NCBI GenBank assembly: GCA_024233545.1
Contig: JACKPL010000001.1
Span: forward strand, 124,001 to 188,000
Source of the DNA: a bacterium
GTDB lineage: Bacteria > Auribacterota > Auribacteria > Auribacterales > Auribacteraceae
Length of the DNA stretch: 64,000 nucleotides
Direction of reading: 5' to 3'
Shown here: one piece after another, positions 44,751 to 53,838 of the stretch
Position numbering within the stretch: position 1 is the stretch's first letter
Layout: each line of letters starts with the position of its first letter
Position numbers and translations under genes: made by a program
Notes under the pieces: model-generated
Seen by the model: the letters and a program-made list of their open reading frames with translations, nothing else
What the model was told of the DNA's origin: nothing
Database searches by the model: none

Positions 44751-45959
44751 GTGAATATTCTTTCCATATCGACGATGTTTCCGAATAAAAACGAACCGTT
44801 TTTCGGTATTTTTGTCAAACGCCGGCTTGAAGCATTGTCGAAGATAGCAAACCTCACTATTGTGTCTCCTCAACCGCGGTTTCCGGGTTTATCGTTTTTT
44901 AAACATTACCGCCATCGGAAAGGAATACCGTACTGCGAACGGCTGAACGGCCGTACTGTGGTATATTATCCGCGGTTCTTATCGTTTCCTATTATATTAA
45001 AACCGCTTGACGGTATTTTTTTGTTCATAACCTTATTCTTTTTTTTGCTGAAACTGCGAAAGCAAAAGGCAAAGATCGATATATTGGATGCGCATCTTGC
45101 TTTTCCCGAAGGGTTTGCATGCGTGTTGCTGGGGAAACTGTTTAAACTTCCTGTTACTATTACATTGCGAGGGCATGATGTAAATTACCTACCGCGGTAT
45201 CCGGTTCGCAAACGCCAGGTTGTCTATGCGTTAAAACGCGCGAACCGTGTGTTTGCTGTGGCAAACGCTTTGCGGTTACAAGCAGGAGATTTAGGTGTTG
45301 ACGTCAAAAAAATCGTTGCCGCCACAAACGGCGTTGAAACAGAATTGTTCTATCCCATTGATAAACAGCTGGTTCGCGAAAAACTGGGGCTTCCGCCGGA
45401 TAAAAAAATCATTTTATCCATAGGATACCTTGTGCCGCGCAAAGGGTTTGACCTGATAATCGATGCCCTTAATATTCTTCATGTACTCTATAATATGACG
45501 GATACTATGCTGATTATCCTTGGCGGGCAGGGGGGGGAAGCCTATGTAAAACCTGCGCTTGAAGAGCAGATATGCAGGTATAAATTGCACAATGATGTGC
45601 TGTTTATTGATCCCAAACGGAATGAGGAATTATTCGAATGGTATAACAGCGCCGATATCTTTTGCCTTGCAAGCTCACTTGAAGGGTGGCCGAATGTTAT
45701 TCTTGAATCTCTTGCATGCGGTGTGCCGGTCGTTGCGGCAAATGTGTGGGGTATCCCTGAAATAATCGGCGATGACCGTGAACTCGGACTGCTTGTTGAG
45801 CGAAATCCGCAGGATATTGCCGAAAAGCTAAAAACCGCTCTGGAAAAAAAGTGGAATTCATCATATATTCGTGCGTTTGCCGAATCGAAAACGTGGCATA
45901 AAACGGCGCACCTCTTAAAAAAAGAAATGCATCACATTATACAAAAGAATAAATCATGA
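44751..45959 (+). CDS. GT4-family glycosyltransferase
   Basis: A 402-residue GT-B enzyme starting at GTG behind AAGGTG. The N-terminal domain has the acceptor loop FPNKNEPFFGIFVKRR; the C-terminal domain contains the GT4 donor signatures ILSIGYLVPRKGFDLII and E..PNVILESLACGVPVVA with the catalytic E-x7-E. It should add a sugar to the growing exopolysaccharide repeat. The gene after it overlaps by 4 bases (ATGA). The sugar is unknown. Confidence 0.9.
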   Translation: MNILSISTMFPNKNEPFFGIFVKRRLEALSKIANLTIVSPQPRFPGLSFFKHYRHRKGIPYCERLNGRTVVYYPRFLSFPIILKPLDGIFLFITLFFFLLKLRKQKAKIDILDAHLAFPEGFACVLLGKLFKLPVTITLRGHDVNYLPRYPVRKRQVVYALKRANRVFAVANALRLQAGDLGVDVKKIVAATNGVETELFYPIDKQLVREKLGLPPDKKIILSIGYLVPRKGFDLIIDALNILHVLYNMTDTMLIILGGQGGEAYVKPALEEQICRYKLHNDVLFIDPKRNEELFEWYNSADIFCLASSLEGWPNVILESLACGVPVVAANVWGIPEIIGDDRELGLLVERNPQDIAEKLKTALEKKWNSSYIRAFAESKTWHKTAHLLKKEMHHIIQKNKS

Positions 45960-47098
45960 ATTTTATCGTTTTTTCTGATGACTGGGGTAGGCATCCTTCA
46001 AGTTGCCAACACATTTTTTCGATCATCTCTCAAGACCGCAAAACGCTTTGGGTCAATACGGTGGGAATGCGTGTGCCGAGCGCCGGAAAAGGATACGACT
46101 GGAAACGGTCGTTTGAAAAAATTTTGTCATGGTTTAAGCCGATTAAAAAAATGTCGCCGAACTTGTGGGTATTTTCTCCGTTTATGTTGCCGTTTCAGGG
46201 GAATGCGGTGTGCGGCCTGCTCAATATGTTTTCGGTTATAGTGGGAATCCGTCTGCTCAAACTGTTTTTGCGGTTCGGCGATGTTATCACATGGGTGACT
46301 GTACCCAACGCCGATCAGTTTATAGGACGGTTAGGCGAACGGTTAATCATCTATAATTGCACCGATGACTATTCTTTGTGGCCGGGCGGCAATAAAGCGC
46401 TGATTATTGCGCAAGAGCAAAGAACGCTTCGCAAAGCGCATCTTGTCCTTGCATCGTCGGAATCGCTGGTTAACCATTGCGCACCCTATAATGTGCACAC
46501 ACGGTTGTTTCCGCATGGTGTGAATCTTACTCATTTTCAGAATGTTATGCGCGATGTTGTGCCGGAATCGCTTAAAGGCGTTCCGCATCCGATAATCGGT
46601 TTTTTCGGTTTGCTTTATGAGAAAATCGATTATGGTTTACTTAAACAAATAGCCGCGGCATATCCCGATGCGTCGCTGGTTTTGATTGGTAAACAAGCTG
46701 TCGACTTGAGTAGCCTGAAAAGTGTTCCTAACATTTATCTTACGGGGCATGTGGATTATACCGATTTGCCGCTTCATGCCGTTCATTTTGATGTAGGGCT
46801 CATGCCGTATGTTCTCGATGATGAAATAAAAAAAAGCGCACCGCTTAAGCTCAAGGAATACCTTGCGCTTGGTATTGAAATTGTCAGTGTTGCCGTCACC
46901 GATGTAGAAATCTATAAGGATTTGATTCATATTGCTCAGGATAATGCCGATTTTGTAAAAAAAGTAGGAATAGCGCTTAAAGCCGATAGCGAAAAAAGAC
47001 GTAAACAACGGCAAAATGCTGTTATTCAAGATACATGGCAGGCGCGCATTGAAACACTGCGTGCTCTTCTGCTCAATGATTTCAATCTGACGTTTTAG
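45956..47098 (+). CDS. Glycosyltransferase-like protein of the EPS operon
   Basis: A 380-residue GT-B protein with weaker signatures than its neighbours. The first strand opens FIVFSDDWGRHPSS; the middle shows IYNCTDDYSLWPGG, a block common to TIGR-type EPS glycosyltransferases. The C-terminal half has HPIIGFFGLLYEKIDY and VGLMPYV..DEIKKSAPLKLKEYLALG, the equivalent of the donor-binding glutamate loop. It shares overlaps or short gaps with genes on both sides and probably acts in repeat-unit assembly. Confidence 0.85.
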   Translation: MNFIVFSDDWGRHPSSCQHIFSIISQDRKTLWVNTVGMRVPSAGKGYDWKRSFEKILSWFKPIKKMSPNLWVFSPFMLPFQGNAVCGLLNMFSVIVGIRLLKLFLRFGDVITWVTVPNADQFIGRLGERLIIYNCTDDYSLWPGGNKALIIAQEQRTLRKAHLVLASSESLVNHCAPYNVHTRLFPHGVNLTHFQNVMRDVVPESLKGVPHPIIGFFGLLYEKIDYGLLKQIAAAYPDASLVLIGKQAVDLSSLKSVPNIYLTGHVDYTDLPLHAVHFDVGLMPYVLDDEIKKSAPLKLKEYLALGIEIVSVAVTDVEIYKDLIHIAQDNADFVKKVGIALKADSEKRRKQRQNAVIQDTWQARIETLRALLLNDFNLTF

Positions 47099-47112
47099 TT
47101 TAAGAGGGTATC

Positions 47113-48156
47113 ATGTATTTAGTATGCGAATTGAATAAGCAAGACACTGCGGAAGTAAACGCATGGAATGCCTACGTGCATTCTAATACGGAGAGCTTTG
47201 CATATCATCTTGCAGAATGGCAAACGGTGATTGAAGATTCGTTTGCATTGCGGACATTTTACCTTTATGCGAAACAACCGAATGGTGCAATACAAGGGGT
47301 TCTTCCCCTTGTGCTTTCAAAAAGCGCTGTGTTCGGTACCTTTCTTACATCCCTGCCGTTTTTTAATTATGGCGGAGTACTTGCGGACAATCCCGAAAGC
47401 CGCAATGCGTTGTTGGCAGAAGCACGGGCAATCGCCGAGCGCGTTAAAGCGGCACACGTCGAACTGCGCCATGTGAAACCGCTTTACGATGAGTTGCCGA
47501 CAAAAACACACAAAGTCCGTATGGTTTTATCCTTGCCTCCAACGCCGGAAGCGTTATGGGAAAGTTTTAAGTCAAAGTTGCGCAGTCAAATCAAACGTCC
47601 TCAGAAAGAAAATATGCAGGTTTCGATTGGCGGTATGGAATTGCTTGATGATTTCTATCATGTCTTTTCTGTCAATATGCGTGATCTCGGCACGCCGGTA
47701 TGGACAAAACGGTTGTTTGAAAATATTCTTCGGATGTTCCCCGATAAAGCGGCGTTGTGTGTTGTATATCACCGTAATCGTCCGGCGGCGGCGGGTTATG
47801 TGTTCGGTCATAACGGATGCATGGAAATCCCTTCGGCATCATCGCTGAAAAAGTTCAATCAGTTCAGCCCGAATATGTTACTGTACTGGAGCCTTCTTGA
47901 ACATGCCTGCAAAAAAGGGTATGCTTTTTTTGATTTCGGACGGTCTTCACCTGATGCAGGCACATTCAAATTTAAAGAACAATGGGGAGCAGTACCGGAA
48001 ACGCTCCATTGGCAGTATGTATTGATGAATGACGGCACATTGCCCGAAATCAATCCGTCGAACCCGAAGTATGCATTATGTATCAGCCTTTGGAAGAAAT
48101 TGCCTGTACCGCTTGCCAATTTGATTGGGCCCTATTTGTCGAGGAATATCCCATGA
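47113..48156 (+). CDS. FemAB-like protein of the XrtA/PEP-CTERM EPS system
   Basis: A 347-residue double-GNAT protein. It shows the family features W.....FRTHYLY-like substrate loops, LPFFNYGGVLADN, the KLRSQIKRPQKENM basic helix, and a C-terminal FDFGRSSPDAGTFKFKEQWGA block diagnostic of the exosortase-associated FemAB group (TIGR03019). These proteins lie in every complete XrtA polysaccharide locus I know and are thought to transfer an aminoacyl or acyl group to the polymer. A Shine-Dalgarno AAGAGGG precedes the ATG. Its stop overlaps the next start by ATGA. Confidence 0.9.
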   Translation: MYLVCELNKQDTAEVNAWNAYVHSNTESFAYHLAEWQTVIEDSFALRTFYLYAKQPNGAIQGVLPLVLSKSAVFGTFLTSLPFFNYGGVLADNPESRNALLAEARAIAERVKAAHVELRHVKPLYDELPTKTHKVRMVLSLPPTPEALWESFKSKLRSQIKRPQKENMQVSIGGMELLDDFYHVFSVNMRDLGTPVWTKRLFENILRMFPDKAALCVVYHRNRPAAAGYVFGHNGCMEIPSASSLKKFNQFSPNMLLYWSLLEHACKKGYAFFDFGRSSPDAGTFKFKEQWGAVPETLHWQYVLMNDGTLPEINPSNPKYALCISLWKKLPVPLANLIGPYLSRNIP

Positions 48157-49352
48157 ATATCTTGTTTCTTGCGCACCGAATTCCGTATCCGCCCAATAAA
48201 GGAGACAAACTCCGTGCATTCAACGAGATAAAATATCTCGGCAAAAACAATGCCGTTGATGTGTGCACGCTGATTGACGACCCGCGCGACACTCAATATA
48301 TCGAGCCTCTTTCCCGCTATTGCCGGCGTCTTGAAACTGCTCAAATCAATGCAAAGTTCAAGAAAGCGCTGAGCCTCTTTTCCTTGTTCTCAACGGCAAA
48401 AACCTGTACGGAATCATACTTTTATTCGCGGGAACTTCAGGACAAGGTTAATCGTCTGCTGGAGAACAATGCATATGATGTCATTTTTCTCTATTGTTCT
48501 TCAATGAAATCATATATACCAGATGACTGCTCAATACCGGTGGCAATCGATTTTGTGGATATTGATTCCGATAAATGGCTTCAATATGCGCGGTATGCAC
48601 GGTTTCCAGTCAATATTGTCTATAACCAAGAGGGAAAAAAGCTTGCCAAGCTGGAACAGAGGATTCTTCAGCAAGTCAAAGCGAGTTTCTTTGTTACCGA
48701 CCTTGAAATTCAGCTGTTTTCGAAAGATAATCCAAAGGTGTATGGTATTCCGAACGGAATCGATTTTGCATTTTTTGATCCCGCAATAACGCCGGATAAT
48801 CAGGAACTTAAAGCGAAACGATACCTTTGTTTTACCGGCGCTATGGATTATTTTCCCAACGAAGACGGCGTTGAGTATTTTGTTCAGTCTATCCTGCCGA
48901 TAATTTGGAAACGTGAGCCGAAACTGGAGTTTTTTATTGTGGGGCGCAACCCCACCCAACGCGTATGCAGGTTGGCAGATGACCCGCGTATTACGGTAAC
49001 GGGATCAGTTGACGATATTCGCCCGTACATTAAGCATGCGCTTGTTGCGGTAACACCGTTGCGCATGGCGCGCGGTATCCAAAACAAAATTCTGGAAGCA
49101 ATGGCAATGGATGTGCCGGTTGTCGCATCAAGCAACGCTCACGAAGGACTGCTGATGCAGAACGGACGCGATATGTGGGTTGACGATGAACCCGATTCGT
49201 TTGCCTGCCACGTATTGGAACTGGTGCGTAATCCTGATGCGCGGCACAGATATATCGCATCAGCGGCGCAGGTACTCAAGAATCATTATGATTGGTCGAA
49301 AAACCTTTCGCGCATGGAAAAAATCCTGTCTGATATAACCAATAAAAAATAA
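48153..49352 (+). CDS. stp1-type sugar transferase, exosortase-associated (TIGR03087)
   Basis: A 399-residue GT-B glycosyltransferase. The start at 48153 overlaps the FemAB stop and is strongly favoured over an upstream 48078 start because it opens with the characteristic MNILFLAHRIPYPPNKGDKLRAFNEIKYL-like strand of this family. Further blocks are FVDIDSDKW, FTGAMDYFPNEDGV, FFIVGRNP and RMARGIQNKILEAMAMDVPVVA. It is the last gene of the five-gene EPS operon. Immediately beyond its stop at 49352 RHS-type sequence begins in another frame. Confidence 0.9.
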   Translation: MNILFLAHRIPYPPNKGDKLRAFNEIKYLGKNNAVDVCTLIDDPRDTQYIEPLSRYCRRLETAQINAKFKKALSLFSLFSTAKTCTESYFYSRELQDKVNRLLENNAYDVIFLYCSSMKSYIPDDCSIPVAIDFVDIDSDKWLQYARYARFPVNIVYNQEGKKLAKLEQRILQQVKASFFVTDLEIQLFSKDNPKVYGIPNGIDFAFFDPAITPDNQELKAKRYLCFTGAMDYFPNEDGVEYFVQSILPIIWKREPKLEFFIVGRNPTQRVCRLADDPRITVTGSVDDIRPYIKHALVAVTPLRMARGIQNKILEAMAMDVPVVASSNAHEGLLMQNGRDMWVDDEPDSFACHVLELVRNPDARHRYIASAAQVLKNHYDWSKNLSRMEKILSDITNKK

Positions 49353-50376
49353 GGCAGGCTTCGCATGGAAAAATGCCGAGAGCGGGATTTTATATAACGG
49401 CGATGGCGAACGTGTGTACGTGATTGATGCGGACGGTTCTTTGACAGGATACCTCTATGATGGTGCACAATGCATATCAGAATATAATGAAGATGGCAAA
49501 GTAGAAGTTCACTACGTGCACGGTGTAGGACTTGGTGCAGATGTTGGATCGTTGCTCTTCTCAGAGACGACATCTGATACACGCTATTACTACTATAACT
49601 GTCGTGGAGATGTTAGCGATGTGCTGAGTTCACAAGGAGCTATGTATTATAGATACAGTGGTTTTGGACAGATCATCGAACAAAGTGAAATAGCAGAAAA
49701 CGAGTTTCAATTTTCATCAAAACGCATAAATCCAGATACTGGACTCTCCTATTTCGGCGCACGCTATTACGATCCGCTGACCGGTCGATTCATTTCACGT
49801 GATCCGATGGGATTCATAGACGGCCCGAACGGCTACATCTATGTTGCCAACAATCCATTTCAATACATCGATCCATTCGGGCTGAACGCTCGTTCTACTT
49901 CATCAGATTTTTTGTCTAATGCATTAAGTACGGATCCCATTAGGTTTACGAATACGGGATATATTCCAACAAAACCACCTAATGTTATTCAAGTAGGTCT
50001 TTCTAAATCAGCAGGTGCTGGAAAAGGTGTTACAGTTGATGGAGGTTATATATTTGGCGTCACACCAGAGGAAGGCTTTATTGCTAAAAAGTATATTTCT
50101 GCGGGAGGGGGCTTAGTAGAAGGTGCAAGTGTTTCATTTGTTGGAGAAGTAACTTTTTGGTCAGATATTAATAGCGTATATGACTTAGAAGGGGGAGGAT
50201 ACGAGTTTGGGGGAACAGTAAATATACCGCAATTACCTTTTTCTACTTTTGGAGTTTCAGGCTTGTTAACAGATAGTAGACCAGAAGCGTTAGGTACTAA
50301 ATTAATAGGTGGTGGGGCAACGGGTACTCCGATCACAGGTCATCAATATCGAACGATCACAAAAATCATAGATTAA
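49351..50376 (+). pseudogene. RHS C-terminal cassette 1 with toxin-like tip
   Basis: RHS coding sequence resumes one base before the end of the preceding stop codon, with no start codon of its own; GTG at 49414 is the first candidate. The core shows GILYNGDGERV, YLYDGAQCISEY, GLGADVGSLLFSE, then the RHS core block LSYFGARYYDPLTGRFISRDP and NNPFQYIDPFGLN (to about base 49890). After the core the sequence changes to a Gly/Ser/Thr-rich tip of about 160 residues with no family I recognise. It ends HQYRTITKIID. Structure is typical of an orphan RHS toxin cassette lacking its 5' part. Confidence 0.75.
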
Positions 50377-50389
50377 CAAGAGGTGTAAG

Positions 50390-50725
50390 ATGATAGCAAT
50401 ACAAATTATTCTTAGCTCTTTATTGCTTTTTTTTCTAATTATTATTTTGTGTATTTTAAAATCTTTTGTTAATGGTTACAAATTTAACGAATATCTAAAA
50501 GAACATTATTACTCAAAATGGAGCGAAATAACCAGTTTTGATAAGTTTACGGGACCTGGAATGAATAATCCTTTTAGAACAATTCCTTACATTTATAGTG
50601 ATGAAAATAATGATGATGAAAATATTTTAAAATATAAAGATAAAGTAAAAGTTGATTTACGCTGGACGCTAATATTTTTTATAATTTTTTTATCACATTT
50701 TATTATATTATTTTTTTTAGTTTAA
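50390..50725 (+). CDS. AT-rich small membrane protein, candidate immunity protein
   Basis: A 111-residue protein starting 14 bases after RHS cassette 1. Two membrane segments (about residues 5-23 and 92-110) flank a soluble loop with a dense acidic run DENNDDENILKYKDK. The base composition is far more AT-rich than its neighbours, as usual for toxin tips and immunity genes. GAGGTG lies before the ATG. The position straight after a toxin tip is the normal place of the cognate immunity gene. Immunity function is inference. Confidence 0.55.
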   Translation: MIAIQIILSSLLLFFLIIILCILKSFVNGYKFNEYLKEHYYSKWSEITSFDKFTGPGMNNPFRTIPYIYSDENNDDENILKYKDKVKVDLRWTLIFFIIFLSHFIILFFLV

Positions 50726-51434
50726 TCTTAAGTGTATAGGTTTAGAAGGGGATGTTGGTTCTTTGATATTCTCTGAGACTGTCTCATATCGCTACGATGC
50801 GTTTGGTAATCTGATTGAGCAAAGCGGAACTGCTGAGAACGACATTCGCTTCTCAGCGAAGCGATACAACTCCGACATCTCTCTCTCATATTTTGGTGCA
50901 CGGTATTACGATGCGCTGACCGGTCGATTCATCAGCCGCGACCCGATGGAGTACATCGATGGCCCAAATATGTATATCCTTGCCACCAACAATCCATTGT
51001 TCTGGATTGATCCATGGGGATTGGATACGTATTATGTTAATAGGAAATTAGGCGGTGATGAACCGGTTGGTTCATATGTACTATTCTCGCACACATTCAT
51101 TGCTACAACTGATAAACAAGGAAATCTGCAAAATACATATAGTTGGGGTAATGACGTTAGAGATTTAAAAACACCTACTAAATTTTTTAAAAATGCTCCT
51201 AATGATATAGTAGCAGCAAAAAAAGCCTTAAAGAAGGGTTTTGCTTTAAAAGCATGGGGCAAAGAATTAGACTCATTTATTGAAGCTGAATATCAAGAAA
51301 CACAGAAACCAAATCATCCTAGTAGACATCCATGGGCAGTAGATAGTTGTTGCAAACATGAGGCTAATAATCTAATTGAAAATGCTAAGGAAAAAATGGG
51401 TCAGTCTGCTGGTCGATGCAATAAAGAACCATAA
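50721..51434 (+). pseudogene. RHS C-terminal cassette 2 with different tip
   Basis: A second orphan RHS end. The frame opens at 50721 and the core begins at GLEGDVGSLIFSE (near 50739). It then parallels cassette 1 through LSYFGARYYDALTGRFISRDP and NNPLFWIDPWGLD (to about 51025). The tip of about 135 residues is unrelated to that of cassette 1 and contains LGGDEPVGSYVLFSHTFIAT, NTYSWGND and HPWAVDSCCKHEANNLI. His and Cys at these places suggest an enzyme fold known from other RHS tips, but I cannot name it. It lacks a start codon and signal and is probably silent unless recombined onto an intact RHS gene. Confidence 0.75.
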
Positions 51435-51477
51435 ATCTCTATGAGAATCACTCTGTGAAAAACAAAAGAAAAGGGGG

Positions 51478-52851
51478 GTCATAAAAAGTGTGTAAATGGT
51501 TGTAATCTTTGATGAATGTTAACCGCCGGTGTATAGTGGTGATCAATCAGCGAGCTGATTGATCAAAATCCGGCAGAAAGAAAGGAAAAGATTATGGCCA
51601 TTCGTAAAGAACTGCTAGACGAACTTCTAAAAGACTACAAGAATCCCGAAGATTTACTTGGGGACTCAGGTATTCTGAAACAACTGACTAAAGCCCTGTT
51701 AGATCGTGCCTTAGAAGGAGAGATGACTCACCATCTTGGTTATGAGAAACATTGTCCGACCGGCAAAAATACGGGCAATTCCCGCAATGGTAAGAACCGT
51801 AAAACCATAACCACCGATCACGGAAATATTGATATAGAAGTTCCTCGTGATCGATCCTCGACCTATGAGCCCAAAATAATCAAGAAACGCCAGAAACGGT
51901 TCGATGGATTTGACGATAAGATCATCTCCATGTACGCCAGAGGCATGACTGTGCGTGAAATACAAGGTCATCTTGAGGATATTTACGGAGTTGAGGTTTC
52001 TCCCGACCTGATTTCTACCGTTACAGACAGCGTTATCGAGGAAGTCAAATCCTGGCAGAACCGGCCGCTTGAAGCGGTTTATCCGGTCGTGTTTTTAGAT
52101 GCGTTGCGGGTTAAGATCCGTGATAACGGGCACATTTACAATAAGGCCGTGTTATGTTGCACTTGGCATTACAATGGAAGGGCTTAAAGAGGTTTTAGGG
52201 TTGTGGATCGCCAAAAATGAGGGAGCTAAGTTCTGGCTTCAGGTGGTGACGGAACTTCAGAATCGTGGATTGAAAGATATATTCATTGCCTGTGTCGATG
52301 GCTTAAAAGGATTTCCTGAGGCAATCGGGACGGTTTTTCCCCAGACACAAGTTCAGCTATGCATTGTCCATATGATTCGTCATTCGGTAAAGTACGTGGC
52401 GTTTAAAGACCAGAAACAGGTCTGTGACGATCTCAAACGGATTTACCGGGGTACTAATGCAGAACAAGCTGAAGAGGAACTTGAAGCGTTCGCTAAAAAG
52501 TGGGACGACAAGTATCCGACAATCTCCGAATCATGGAGGCGAAATTGGCAGGGAATCATCCCGTTTCTGGCATATCCCGACTATATCCGCAAGGTGATAT
52601 ATACGACCAATGCCATTGAGTCATTGCATCATAGTTTGCGCAAAATTATCAAAAATCGCGGGTCGTTCCCGAATGACGAGTCTGCGCTAAAGCTGTTATA
52701 TTTGGGCTTGAAAAATATCGCAAAACGTTGGACAATGCCTATACGGGTATGGAAACAAGCCCTGAATCAGTTCGCGATTCTCTTTGCTGAACGCTTCCCG
52801 TTTGAGGGCCTCTGATATGAGGAAAAATGCCATTTACACACTTAATCTGAC
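51478..52851 (+). mobile_element. IS256-family insertion sequence, frameshifted
   Basis: Terminal inverted repeats of 22 bp bound the element: GTCA, four unmatched bases, then AAGTGTGTAAATGG at the left (51478-51499), and its complement at the right (52830-52851). The length of 1,374 bp suits IS256. No 8-bp target duplication is evident at the flanks, so the ends have changed or the insertion was followed by recombination. Confidence 0.8.
51594..52815 (+). pseudogene. IS256-family transposase interrupted by one extra base
   Basis: A Mutator-type DDE transposase of about 400 residues. Frame 1 (51594-52187) contains LTKALLDRALEGEMTHHLGY, the VEVSPDLIS helix and FLDALRVKIRD with the first Asp. 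Frame 2 (from about 52145) continues with VALGITMEGLKEVLGLW, VDGLKGFPEAI with the second Asp, CIVHMIRHS and TTNAIESLH with the Glu. The junction reads GTGTTATGTTGC where GTG TAT GTT GC would keep the frame, so a single T insertion near 52147 breaks the gene. IS256 elements do not use programmed frameshifting, so this is decay or a sequencing error. Confidence 0.85.
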
Positions 52852-52982
52852 ATACTCGACTAGAACAGCGCATAAAATTCGTATATTGCAATCTAAATCA
52901 GATATTTTATTTACATCGAACCAATATTCAATATCACTATTAACACCACATATTTCACAGCCTCTGCCAAGCATCCAACGCC

Positions 52983-53222
52983 CTACCGCATCACAGTCTT
53001 TTCTTTATAAATTTTTAACAGTTTTACGTCTGCTGAATTATATTTAATTTCTGTTTGCCTTAACAACTGATTTATCTCTTCTTCTGTGACTGGCTTTTCG
53101 GGCTGGTGATAAGATTTTATGCTATCTTCCACAAGTTCAGAAAAACCTGATCCTATTTTTCTGAAGAACAAAAACAATAAAATAAAAATAACTAAGCACA
53201 ATACCAAAAATGATATAGCCAT
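52983..53222 (-). CDS. Small membrane protein, unknown
   Basis: A 79-residue protein with an N-terminal membrane span (SFLVLCLVIFILLFLFF) and a charged cytoplasmic or periplasmic tail (EKPVTEEEINQLLRQTEIKYNS). AAGGAC stands 6 bases before the ATG. It lies 18 bases after a decayed reading frame on the same strand, the arrangement seen for a toxin tip followed by immunity gene. Function unknown. Confidence 0.5.
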   Translation of the reverse strand: MAISFLVLCLVIFILLFLFFRKIGSGFSELVEDSIKSYHQPEKPVTEEEINQLLRQTEIKYNSADVKLLKIYKEKTVMR

Positions 53223-53239
53223 ATTTTAGTCCTTTTTTA

Positions 53240-53395
53240 CTATCTAAGATTCTCAATAATTAATTTAGGATTATCCATATACACATGAAAACCTGATGCA
53301 TCATCATTAATTCATGGATAAATAGTTTTACATAATTTCTTTAATTCATCAAACCAAAACCCTATTTCTTTAACTATCCGTTTTATCTCTGCCAT
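53240..53395 (-). pseudogene. Decayed small ORF with one in-frame stop
   Basis: From an ATG at 53395 the minus strand reads MAEIKRIVKEIGFWFDELKK and on to LCKTIYP, hits TGA at 53314-53312, and continues in the same frame INDDASGFHVYMDNPKLI until TAG at 53240. A single TGG-to-TGA change would explain the stop. The frame also extends upstream of the ATG (SFWGVIKRNILP), so it may be the 3' end of a longer toxin-tip gene. No family is recognised. Confidence 0.4.
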
Positions 53396-53612
53396 GGGGA
53401 GGATGTTTCTTTTGATTACTCCCCAGAAGCTACCTATGGTGTCCAAATATACCACACTGTTACAGAACCTTGCCCTTCGGTCGGCCTATACACTTTGCGA
53501 TAATGTGAGCATCTTGTGAGCAAATTTGACCTGTATTGAGCGATATTGATAGTTTGAGTTCGAATGTTTGCACCTATGTGGTGAATACTATTGACTACTA
53601 TTCCCCATTGGA

Positions 53613-53691
53613 TGTCATTCCTGCGAAAGCAGGAATCCAGCCTCAGGCAACGTTGGATTAGAACTGGATTCCTGCTTTCGCAGGAATGACA
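53613..53691. repeat. REPIN-type element: two perfectly inverted 28-bp REP units
   Basis: Arm 53613-53640 is the exact reverse complement of 53664-53691, with a 23-bp spacer. Each arm is itself a hairpin, ATTCCTGC/GCAGGAAT around GAAA. The sequence type (GTCATTCC.GCGAAAGC.GGAATCC) is a widespread bacterial REP motif mobilised by RAYT-type Y1 transposases. No such transposase is in the window. Confidence 0.85.
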
Positions 53692-53822
53692 TGTCGGGTG
53701 TGATTGGTTTTTAGTGTTTTGAGATTAATTCTATCAAATTCGAATTCAATATAATCGATCAATTTAGGTTTGATTAAAACCTGCGGAAAACTAAACGGTG
53801 TAAATGGCTAATTTGAGGGGAA

Positions 53823-53838
53823 AGAAAGAGTACGCCCG
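53823..53838. other. 16-bp duplicate of the tRNA-Arg 3' end, att-like
   Basis: AGAAAGAGTACGCCCG occurs here and at 54974-54989, where it spans the last 8 bases of the tRNA gene and 8 bases of its 3' flank. The two copies are direct repeats 1,151 bp apart and enclose the NYN/OST-HTH gene. Arrangement fits attL/attR of an element inserted at a tRNA. Confidence 0.5.

Noticed and set aside
52140..52190. Programmed frameshift in the IS256 transposase
   Set aside because: IS256 transposases are made from a single frame, and the junction has no slippery heptamer; a one-base insertion explains it.
53500..53540. Match of AAGTGTATAGG to the start of RHS cassette 2 as a recombination site
   Set aside because: Only 11 bases with no extended similarity on either side; could be chance.
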